Origin: an uncultured Clostridia bacterium
GTDB lineage: Bacteria > Bacillota > Clostridia > UMGS1883
Direction: 5' to 3'
Length of the DNA: 6,043 nucleotides
NCBI GenBank assembly: GCA_947630525.1
Contig: CANRHW010000098.1
Span: 1 to 6,043, forward strand
Shown here: positions 1-6,043 of the stretch, piece by piece
How positions within the stretch are numbered: position 1 is the first letter of the stretch
Layout: the number at the start of each line of letters is the position of its first letter
Translations under genes and position numbers: made by a program
Notes under the pieces: generated by a model
What the model was told of the DNA's origin: nothing
The model's input: the letters and a program-made list of their open reading frames with translations, nothing else
Database searches by the model: none

Positions 1-426
1 CTTGTTAACACCTTTAATCTTGTTGATATGACGGCTACCTGCTCTTTCTCGGATGTTACCGACAAAAACGCCTGGTATTATATCTATATAGCCAGCGCTG
101 AAAAGGCCGGTATCACTAACGGGCGCGGCGACGGCACCTTTGGTATAGGCGATAACGTTACCCGCGAGGAAATGGCCACCATGGTTTACAGAGTTGCACG
201 CAGCCGCGGCTTGACGATTAGCGCTATAGGCGCCAATGTCAATGCTTTCACAGATATGTATGCCGTTTCTGATTACGCTAAAGAACCCGTTGTAGCTCTT
301 GCGGCTGCCGGAGTCCTCGATATAAGCGATGCTTACGGCAGACTTGGACCGCAGGAAGTGGCCAGCAGAGCTCAGGCCGCGCTTGTGATTTATAACATAA
401 GCAATTTTACGGGTATTAAAAAGTAA
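1..426 (+). CDS. C-terminal part of an SLH-domain surface protein (5' end outside the window)
   Basis: The reading frame is open from base 1, so this is the last 141 residues of a longer protein; the ATG at 28 lies inside the frame and has no ribosome binding site, so it is not taken as the start. Two SLH motifs are visible. The first (about 46-198) begins FSDV, continues with a Trp/Tyr-rich helix and the loop NGRGDGTFG, and ends in VTREEMA, a good match to the TRAE signature that contacts pyruvylated secondary cell-wall polysaccharide in characterised SLH proteins. The second (about 247-399) begins FTDM and ends in VASRAQAA, a degenerate form of that signature. A third motif probably lies just upstream, since SLH motifs usually come in threes. 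The anchor is therefore at the C-terminus, with an ectodomain or enzyme domain expected outside the window. The protein ends KK-TAA, 21 bases before the next SLH gene. The SLH call is secure; the full function cannot be seen. Confidence 0.88.
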   Translation, partial: LVNTFNLVDMTATCSFSDVTDKNAWYYIYIASAEKAGITNGRGDGTFGIGDNVTREEMATMVYRVARSRGLTISAIGANVNAFTDMYAVSDYAKEPVVALAAAGVLDISDAYGRLGPQEVASRAQAALVIYNISNFTGIKK

Positions 427-431
427 AAGAA

Positions 432-437
432 AGAGGG
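432..437 (+). promoter_or_regulatory. Ribosome binding site for the large SLH protein gene
   Basis: AGAGGG lies 10 bases before the ATG at 448, in the short gap after the stop codon of the preceding gene. It supports 448 as the start and agrees with the signal peptide beginning exactly there. The 21-base gap is too short for a terminator plus a promoter, so translation probably depends on an mRNA shared with the upstream gene. Confidence 0.7.
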
Positions 438-447
438 TTAATAAAGC

Positions 448-3400
448 ATGAAAAGAGTAATTAGCTTGATCGTGGCTCTGTCTCTTGTCTTCACGGTCGG
501 CGCCGGCGTGTCGTTCTCGGCAGGCGGACAGACTGGCTATGCGGACGTTGACGGCACGGGCTACGAAACTCCCGTAGGCATACTTGGAGCTTTGGGTATT
601 ATGACCGGCTATGCAGACGGCTCTTTCCACCCCTACTCCACGATAACAAGGGCTGAGATGGCTTCCTTGGCTGTGCGTCTCCATGGCCTCAGCGATTATG
701 GCAAGGAAGTTTCTCTTGAAGAAGTACAGTACCTTGACATGGACGGTCATCCCTATGCGGCTGATGTGGCCTATGCCCGCAGCCTTGGCATAATTGACGG
801 TAACGGCGATGGTTACTTCTATCCAGATGATCCCGCTACATATGAACAGGCCGTAAAGATGATAATCGGCGCTCTTGGCTATGATTATTACGCCAATGCG
901 CTCGGCGAATATCCTGCTGGTTATCTGCGTGTCGCTCAGGAGCTCAAGCTCACCTCCGGCATCGGCCTCACCGTAGGTTCCTACATCACCAGAGGCGACG
1001 CCGCAAAGATTGCTTATCGCGCTCTGACCGTTGACCTTATGGTCGCGTCAAATTTCAACGATAACGGCGAAATCACCTATGAGATAACCGAGGGTCAAAA
1101 CGCTCTTAACACATATTTCGATGTGGAAGAAATCCGCGGCGTTGTTGAAGAAACCAGCTATACCTCTCTCAACGGCGACACTACTCTTGACGAGGGCGAA
1201 GTTCGTATCGGGGACGAGATTTTTGACGAGGGCGATACGAATATTTCCGATTACATAGGCTACTATGTGACTTTCTACGCTCTGACCACGGAGTATAATT
1301 ACAGACGTGTGATAATTTCCTATAAGGTAGAATCCAATAAGAGCTCCTACATAAAGCTCAATGCCGAGGATATTGCCGACGTCAGCCTTTCTTCTACCAG
1401 ATATACCATTGAATATTGGCGCAATGCTACGGACAAGGATCCCAAGAAGGTCTATGTCAGCCTCACTCCAACCGTTATTTATAACGGCGTTGCTCTGACC
1501 GATTTCAGCCTTTCTGATTTCGACCCCCTGTACGGCCAGCTTACCCTTGTGGATAACAACCGCGACGGTGAATATGACCTGGTTGATATATTGTCCTATG
1601 ATGTTATGGTAGTGCAGAGCGCATCCTCCGCAAGCGGCAATGTCAATGCCTACGCCGCTTTCAACACCGGTCTCCGCGCTGTGAAGCTTAAGGAAGACGA
1701 TGAGGATTACACCGTAAGGCTTATTGATGGCGAGGGCAAGAGAGTTTCTTTCTCAAGCATTACAGTTAACACTGTCCTCAACGTTGCCGTAAGCAAGAAT
1801 AACGGCAGCACCGTAAGGACCGCTATCGTATCCAACGATAAAGTTAACGGTACAATTGAGTCCGTACTCAGCGACGGTTCATACATGATCAACGGCTCGC
1901 GCTATGACGTTGTTAGCTATCTCAAGAACAACGAAGATATGAAGTCCGGCGTAAACGGCGTTTTCTATCTGACATATGACGGCAGAATAGCCGGTTACGA
2001 CGTTGAACAAAAAACTGCCGGCAAGAACTTTGGTATGATCCTGGGCTTTAAGAAGGGCAAGATGTCCGACGGCGGCAATCAGGTCAAGATGCTCAAAGCC
2101 GACGGTACCATCGCCGTTGTTAATCTGGCCGGCACAGTAACCGTCAACGGTACTCCCTACGACGGTGAAGAACTCTTCGCCAGAATGGTTTCTGAAGAGT
2201 CTCCTTTGTTCGGTAGACGTCAGCCCGAGTCCGGCCGTCTGCACACCACCGTTCCTGAGCCTCAGTATTCCGGCGTTATCTATAAGCTTGATGGAAACGG
2301 CAAGCTTTCTGACATAACCATGTGGACAGAAGATACCGTTATCCGTCCCACCACAGATAAGGGCTATAGCGACAAGGAGATACGCTGCGTAGTTCAGAGA
2401 GGTAAAAACTCCGGTGTTACGCCTTCTAACTGGTATTTTAATGCCGGAAACAAAAAGACCCCCGCTTCTACCGGCCCCGAGGACGAGCAGACCGACTCAC
2501 TTTACTACTCTCCTCAGTATCACTGCTTCCACAGAAGCGATAACAAGATTTATGTGCCTGATAATATGCCGTTGTTCAAATCTCAGAAAACTAAGACCAA
2601 CAGCGACGCCCAGGCTTACACCGTTATCCAGCCCTCTCAGATAGCCAGCTGGGATGAAGGTAACCTGTATTGGTTTGAAATTTACTTCTACTATCTTGGC
2701 GACAGTGACGAACCCTCGTTTGCCGTTTGCTTCGACGGTGTTGACGCCGACGGTCAAACCAACGGTTCCAGCTCCGTAAATACTGCTCCCGATAGAGATT
2801 GGTCCTGCATAAACGACAATATTCGTATAGTTGACCGTGTTGTTGAGACCTATGACAACGAGGGCAATATCGGATATTCTCTCCTTTACTGGGAGGGTTC
2901 CTCTACCGGCAGAGCCGATTTCCACGAGGATTATCTTGACGCCGTATATCGCGGTGCCGATCCGCTTGATCCCAATGAGCGCATAATGTGGCGCAGGGGC
3001 GATATGATCCGTTTTGTAAGGTATCAGAATAAGATCGTATACGTCAACAGCATATTTACAGACAGCTATTGGGGCGGCCCCGGCTCCGGCAGAACGGGTC
3101 AGGAGTGGAACGATCCGACCGGCGACGAGCTTTACGGCGAAAAGAATCCTGACCATGTATACAAGTTCCCCTATGGTTTCTCCCGTCTTAACCAGTACGG
3201 CGGCGAATACAGACAGTTGTATTACCTTGGCCGCGTATCTTCTATTGACAACCTCAAATATCTGTCCACCATGGATATTCAGTATGATGCCAACACATAT
3301 CTTGAGGATGAACCAATTGAGGGCAGCTGCTACCGCCTTGAATATGACAACCGCGGTTATATCGTGGGCGTCGAGGACGTAGGCGTTGGCGCTCTGGCTG

Positions 3401-3603
3401 AAAATCAGCTTGTACTTGTACGTAAGCAGGGCAGCCGTGAAAACTACATCAGCACCAGAATTAGAGAGTCTTACATACTTTATGAGTATGAAGAGATTGC
3501 TGAGTCCGATGAGCTTCGCGAGGAATATAAAGACATTTATACCTTCGAGGATGAAGAAGACGCTTATGCTCTCGGCAGTTGGGATGATACGATTCCCGAA
3601 TAA
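448..3603 (+). CDS. Secreted SLH-domain protein, 1051 aa, with a large ectodomain of unknown function
   Basis: Residues 1-25 form a Sec signal peptide (MKR, then a hydrophobic core), cleaved probably near residues 22-26. Three SLH motifs follow: about 31-80 with a canonical ITRAEMA, about 95-144 where the signature is replaced by ATYEQA, and about 156-193 with ITRGDAAKI. This predicts non-covalent attachment to secondary cell-wall polysaccharide, with the rest exposed outside. Residues 200-1051 are rich in Tyr, Asp, Gly and Val, look mostly beta-stranded, and match no enzyme family I recognise. Recurrent segments built on Gly-x-Val/Ile strands, a short NG turn and a later hydrophobic strand occur near 228-296, 466-521, 527-626, 793-870 and 925-979 and may be divergent copies of one small beta module. 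Residues 369-380 resemble a 12-residue EF-hand calcium loop. The last 45 residues carry 18 acidic and only 2 basic side chains. There is no LPXTG motif or C-terminal membrane segment, which fits SLH anchoring. It is probably co-transcribed with the SLH gene upstream and is followed by strong terminators. A structural surface or S-layer-associated role is inferred. Confidence 0.9.
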   Translation: MKRVISLIVALSLVFTVGAGVSFSAGGQTGYADVDGTGYETPVGILGALGIMTGYADGSFHPYSTITRAEMASLAVRLHGLSDYGKEVSLEEVQYLDMDGHPYAADVAYARSLGIIDGNGDGYFYPDDPATYEQAVKMIIGALGYDYYANALGEYPAGYLRVAQELKLTSGIGLTVGSYITRGDAAKIAYRALTVDLMVASNFNDNGEITYEITEGQNALNTYFDVEEIRGVVEETSYTSLNGDTTLDEGEVRIGDEIFDEGDTNISDYIGYYVTFYALTTEYNYRRVIISYKVESNKSSYIKLNAEDIADVSLSSTRYTIEYWRNATDKDPKKVYVSLTPTVIYNGVALTDFSLSDFDPLYGQLTLVDNNRDGEYDLVDILSYDVMVVQSASSASGNVNAYAAFNTGLRAVKLKEDDEDYTVRLIDGEGKRVSFSSITVNTVLNVAVSKNNGSTVRTAIVSNDKVNGTIESVLSDGSYMINGSRYDVVSYLKNNEDMKSGVNGVFYLTYDGRIAGYDVEQKTAGKNFGMILGFKKGKMSDGGNQVKMLKADGTIAVVNLAGTVTVNGTPYDGEELFARMVSEESPLFGRRQPESGRLHTTVPEPQYSGVIYKLDGNGKLSDITMWTEDTVIRPTTDKGYSDKEIRCVVQRGKNSGVTPSNWYFNAGNKKTPASTGPEDEQTDSLYYSPQYHCFHRSDNKIYVPDNMPLFKSQKTKTNSDAQAYTVIQPSQIASWDEGNLYWFEIYFYYLGDSDEPSFAVCFDGVDADGQTNGSSSVNTAPDRDWSCINDNIRIVDRVVETYDNEGNIGYSLLYWEGSSTGRADFHEDYLDAVYRGADPLDPNERIMWRRGDMIRFVRYQNKIVYVNSIFTDSYWGGPGSGRTGQEWNDPTGDELYGEKNPDHVYKFPYGFSRLNQYGGEYRQLYYLGRVSSIDNLKYLSTMDIQYDANTYLEDEPIEGSCYRLEYDNRGYIVGVEDVGVGALAENQLVLVRKQGSRENYISTRIRESYILYEYEEIAESDELREEYKDIYTFEDEEDAYALGSWDDTIPE

Positions 3604-3613
3604 AACTTAAAAT

Positions 3614-3643
3614 AAGGCCCCGCACAATGTGTGGGGCCTTTTC
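3614..3643 (+). terminator. Rho-independent terminator of the SLH gene pair
   Basis: A 12-bp stem pairs AAGGCCCCGCAC (3614-3625) with GTGTGGGGCCTT (3629-3640), with one G-U wobble and an AAT loop. It is GC-rich at its core and ends in TTTT (3639-3642), 11 bases after the stop codon at 3603. The position and strand fit termination of the SLH transcript. The U-tract is short, which may explain the second hairpin just behind it. Confidence 0.88.
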
Positions 3644-3652
3644 GTATAGGCC

Positions 3653-3694
3653 AAAAAATCGGAACAAGCGCCGCAACACTTGTTCCGATTTTTT
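3653..3694. terminator. Perfect 16-bp bidirectional terminator between convergent genes
   Basis: AAAAAATCGGAACAAG (3653-3668) is exactly complementary to CTTGTTCCGATTTTTT (3679-3694) around a 10-base loop. Because the left arm starts with six A and the right arm ends with six T, the RNA made from either strand is a stem closing into a run of six U. It can serve as a second stop for the plus-strand SLH gene and as the main stop for the minus-strand CotH-family gene, whose coding region ends about 90 bases away at 3785. The structure is seen directly; use in both directions is inferred. Confidence 0.87.
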
Positions 3695-3740
3695 CTTATT
3701 TAAACTTGCGATACCGAGTTTGTGGCGATTTGGTTATGCG

Positions 3741-3772
3741 CCTTTTATGTCAGTAAGTCATTGCCTAAAAGG
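3741..3772. repeat. Weak inverted repeat downstream of the CotH-family gene
   Basis: CCTTTTA (3741-3747) and TAAAAGG (3766-3772) are inverted copies separated by 18 bases, and the palindrome GGGGCCCC (3771-3778) abuts the right arm. Both lie in the 3' untranslated part of the minus-strand gene. The stem is short and AT-rich with a large loop and no U-tract, so I do not call it a terminator. It could be a weak mRNA structure or chance. Confidence 0.3.
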
Positions 3773-3784
3773 GGCCCCGGCGTT

Positions 3785-5971
3785 TTAATTGACAATAAGA
3801 GGCACTGAATAAATCATTCCATTGTATATTGCCGAAAGCGCCGCTCTGCCCGGAGATGTGGCCTTAACGATGCCGTTCTCAATGGTAGCACAGTCGCCCT
3901 GAATTATGAATTCGGCGTTAACGCGGTTGCCGTCTTTATCAATAACATAGGCTGGCAGAGCCTCGCCGACTTTCATTTTTGAAAATCTGTCCGCCCGCGC
4001 TATACCTATGACCGGAACGGGCGGGGTATAGGCGCTTGCATAGCTTGTTACCGTAACGTTATAGCTTTCATTGGGCTGAGGGATAAAAGTAATTTTATTG
4101 AACCCGGATGAGGTCTGATTATTGCCGTGGGTAATGCTTACGAGCAGGGGCGTTCCGTCGTTCGAGCTGGCCTCCACTATAACTGGAATGCCTGAGAATA
4201 AATCGACGCTACCGCCGCTTCTTACATTTGCTCCGGCTATGGTATACTGTACCGATGGGGCAACTGCCTGCTGCGGCGTAATCGTGATTTTGGCCTGCCC
4301 GGATATCCCCGCGGAAAAGCTGGAATTTAAAATATCAGTGTATTGACTGACAATGACGCCGGACCGGCCGGACGCAAACTGCACAAAGCTGCCGGTGTTC
4401 CTTACCCAGCCGTCCGTATTTTGTCCCCAGCCCCAGCGCAGCAAGTCCGCCGACTTGCCGGGTTTGCGGGCCGCAACGAGCTCATCCGTAATGGCGCGTA
4501 TCGAACTGTCGCTCAATATTGTGGAAAGATATACCCTTGTTCTTTGGGCAAATTCGCTGCGAAATTCGGAATTTTTGAGCAGCCCGGCAATAAAGCTCGC
4601 GGCATAGGCCGGATGGCGGGCCTCGGTATCCGGCTCGGTGCCGAAAGCGCTGAGCCGCAGCGTGTCATGCCGGATATTTTCAAAGGCTATGTCAAAATCG
4701 TGAATCATGAACCGCCATTTGCCGTCGGCTCCATATGTCTCGGGGTCAATAGCCTCCTCTGTCACGCGCCAGAGCTTGAAGTTGTTGCCCGGCCAGTCGT
4801 CGTTGGCGGAGTAAATATAAATTATGAGGAAGTCTATGAGATTGTCTACGTCTACATTTGATTGAAACTCAGCATAAACTGTCGGATCGCTGAAATTTTT
4901 GTCAAGCACAAGGCTTTTCACATAATTCCATTGATCTCTATAGTAGCTTTCGCCTAAATGTCCCTTTTTATTGTCGTCCTTGGGGCCGGCGGAGTATTCC
5001 ATTTTGTCAACATAGGTTTTCCCTGTGTCGGCCAACTCTTCATATTTCGGCGGCAGCGTCCAATCGCGGTCCAAAAACACTACGTCGTCATGGTCAACGC
5101 CATAGTGCTCGGCCACGTAGTCGTCGTCATATTGCTCACGGCACTCGTACAGTCCCCAGTATTTGCCGTTCAGGAACAACGCCATGGGCACGCTTGCGGC
5201 CGTATCGGGCTTTGTGCTTCCGCCAAGCTTTTGAGCGACAACATCCCGCAGGTCCGTATAATTCCAGTCGGAAACACGGAAAGTCACTTTTGAGTATTCG
5301 TTGATTTCCTGACCGTTTTTGTCAAGATTTCCGGGTATAAGAGGGTAATTCAAATATTTGCCCTGGTCCGGGTCGGTGTTTTTGAAATAGACCCGGAGGG
5401 ATTTTTTCGGATTGGAGCGGGAACCGTGGCCGCTGACCTTGACTTCGGTGGTGCGGTTTATATCGCAGGCGCCGACGGCATTGTAGTGCTGGAAAGTTGC
5501 CGGTACCTTGTGTTCATAGTTAAAGTTGGAATAGATGCCATTTGAAGGGTCCCATAGGTCGAATGGGTCCATGGTCAGATTGACCAGCGGCACGCCGCCG
5601 AAAAATGTCATTATGTCCTTGCCGACAAAGTAAGTCTGTGAGGCAACCGCGCTTGTTTGGAAATTTACCGCCGAAACAGCGCGTATGACAGTGCCGGACG
5701 GCACATTTACGGGAGCCTTCCCCCGGCCTGCCTGAAGAGCCTCGGTATTTTCCGTAATGGCGATAGGCCCGGTGTAGAGTGTTGAGCTTGTGGTGGGTAC
5801 GGAACCGTCGGTCGTGTAGTAGATCGCTCCCTGACCTTTCAGCTCCAGAAATACCGTCGTGTCATAGACGCCGCCGCCCACACTGAATTCCGGCGGAGGT
5901 GGCGCTTCTTCGGCAAACGCCGTCGCAACGAAAAGCAGCATTGACGCCAATAATAATATAACTTTTTTCAT
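3785..5971 (-). CDS. Exported CotH kinase-family protein with chitobiase-type and Ig-like domains, 728 aa
   Basis: Numbering starts at the ATG at 5971. Residues 1-20 are a Sec signal peptide (MKK, Leu-rich core, AFA before EE) with no lipobox. After a short proline stretch, about 26-117 form a chitobiase/hexosaminidase C-terminal-like (Fn3-associated) beta domain, marked by IYYTTDGSVPTTSS and LYTGPI. About 122-550 is the CotH domain, with VNLTMDPFDLWD and GIYSN at its start, then GSRSNPKKSLRVYF (Lys189/190), NGKYWGLYECREQ, NDDWPGNNFKLWR (390-402) and FMIHDFDIAF (421-430). By family analogy the lysines contact ATP, Asp391/392 and Asn396/397 lie in the catalytic loop, and Asp425/427 bind metal; this mapping is inferred. 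About 556-647 and 651-728 look like beta-sandwich modules, the last Big-like (ENGIVKATSPGRAALSA). B. subtilis CotH is a spore-coat protein kinase of roughly half this length and lacks these extra domains, so orthology is not claimed; many CotH-family proteins occur outside spore coats. No dockerin, SLH or LPXTG anchor is visible, so it is secreted or held by partners. An ATG 13 codons upstream (6010) is possible but would bury the signal peptide. Confidence 0.9.
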   Translation of the reverse strand: MKKVILLLASMLLFVATAFAEEAPPPPEFSVGGGVYDTTVFLELKGQGAIYYTTDGSVPTTSSTLYTGPIAITENTEALQAGRGKAPVNVPSGTVIRAVSAVNFQTSAVASQTYFVGKDIMTFFGGVPLVNLTMDPFDLWDPSNGIYSNFNYEHKVPATFQHYNAVGACDINRTTEVKVSGHGSRSNPKKSLRVYFKNTDPDQGKYLNYPLIPGNLDKNGQEINEYSKVTFRVSDWNYTDLRDVVAQKLGGSTKPDTAASVPMALFLNGKYWGLYECREQYDDDYVAEHYGVDHDDVVFLDRDWTLPPKYEELADTGKTYVDKMEYSAGPKDDNKKGHLGESYYRDQWNYVKSLVLDKNFSDPTVYAEFQSNVDVDNLIDFLIIYIYSANDDWPGNNFKLWRVTEEAIDPETYGADGKWRFMIHDFDIAFENIRHDTLRLSAFGTEPDTEARHPAYAASFIAGLLKNSEFRSEFAQRTRVYLSTILSDSSIRAITDELVAARKPGKSADLLRWGWGQNTDGWVRNTGSFVQFASGRSGVIVSQYTDILNSSFSAGISGQAKITITPQQAVAPSVQYTIAGANVRSGGSVDLFSGIPVIVEASSNDGTPLLVSITHGNNQTSSGFNKITFIPQPNESYNVTVTSYASAYTPPVPVIGIARADRFSKMKVGEALPAYVIDKDGNRVNAEFIIQGDCATIENGIVKATSPGRAALSAIYNGMIYSVPLIVN

Positions 5972-5983
5972 ATTTATGACCAT

Positions 5984-5989
5984 TCCTTT
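5984..5989 (-). promoter_or_regulatory. Ribosome binding site of the CotH-family gene; decides the start
   Basis: Read on the minus strand, AAAGGA is followed 12 bases later by the ATG at 5971. The nearer in-frame ATG (5983-5981) directly abuts AAAGGA, leaving no spacer, and the one at 6010 lies upstream of the site. The 5971 start also puts the signal peptide at residue 1. The 12-base spacing is slightly long, so the start is likely but not certain. No convincing -35/-10 pair is visible from 5990 to 6043; the promoter may lie beyond the window. Confidence 0.6.
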
Positions 5990-6043
5990 CCGCTGCGCTG
6001 CAAGGCACAAAAATGGATGAAAAAGTTTTGCGCCGTTACACAG

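Noticed and set aside
28..426. The ATG at 28 as a true start of a small 132-residue SLH protein.
   Set aside because: The same frame is open to base 1, no ribosome binding site precedes the ATG, and the first SLH motif would start almost at once with no signal peptide. A truncated longer gene is the better reading.
2497..3156. A 219-codon open frame on the minus strand inside the large SLH gene.
   Set aside because: It lies wholly opposite a gene with a signal peptide and SLH motifs, and its translation is a low-complexity mix of Val, Ile and Ala with no recognisable motif. It is best explained as a codon-bias shadow.
3766..3784. The GGGGCCCC palindrome next to an A/T run as a terminator for the minus-strand gene.
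   Set aside because: A contiguous palindrome has no loop, so the stem would shrink to two or three pairs. The downstream TTTT is interrupted by AGGC. The perfect hairpin at 3653-3694 is a far better candidate.
4343..4861. A 172-codon open frame on the plus strand opposite the CotH-family gene.
   Set aside because: It overlaps the core of the CotH domain, including the conserved HDFD and NDDWPGNN motifs on the other strand. It has no domain signature of its own.
5972..6010. The upstream ATG at 6010 (or 5983) as the start of the CotH-family gene.
   Set aside because: Both would add residues in front of a textbook signal peptide. The Shine-Dalgarno-like AAAGGA overlaps or abuts them, whereas it lies 12 bases before the ATG at 5971.
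5990..6043. A promoter or riboswitch upstream of the CotH-family gene.
   Set aside because: No -35/-10 pair with acceptable spacing and no conserved RNA fold can be recognised in these 54 bases. The short GCAGCGCAGC direct repeat is too small to interpret.

Overview
The window looks like chromosome of an uncultured anaerobic member of the Bacillota (Clostridia or a close relative). The reasons are family-level only: two neighbouring genes for secreted proteins with S-layer homology (SLH) domains, a large secreted CotH-family kinase-like protein, AG-rich ribosome binding sites and mid-range base composition. No rRNA, tRNA or core housekeeping gene is present to place the organism more exactly.

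Layout. From the left edge to 426 (+) lies the 3' end of a gene whose protein ends in SLH motifs. Only 21 bases later, from 448 to 3603 (+), comes a complete 1051-residue secreted protein with an N-terminal signal peptide, three SLH motifs and a long, mostly beta-strand ectodomain that I cannot assign to a named family. The two genes are probably co-transcribed, because no terminator fits between them. Two hairpins follow in tandem (3614-3643 and 3653-3694). The second is a perfect 16-bp inverted repeat with U-tracts readable on both strands. It can also end transcription of the convergent gene at 3785-5971 (-), which encodes a 728-residue exported protein. That protein has a chitobiase-type beta domain, a CotH kinase-like domain with its main motifs intact, and two C-terminal Ig-like modules. 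The 72 bases beyond its start hold a ribosome binding site but no promoter I can defend.

How the genes may work together. All three products are exported. The two SLH proteins are expected to be held non-covalently on secondary cell-wall polysaccharide. The CotH-like protein is expected to act outside the membrane, because CotH-family proteins known elsewhere phosphorylate extracytoplasmic or spore-coat proteins. A kinase-substrate link between the neighbours is possible, but nothing in the sequence shows it, and the convergent orientation argues against a single operon.

I found no CRISPR array, insertion sequence, RNA gene, phage gene or clear defence system. The most interesting points are the unassigned repeat-like ectodomain with its EF-hand-like calcium loop, its acidic tail, and the unusual multidomain CotH protein.
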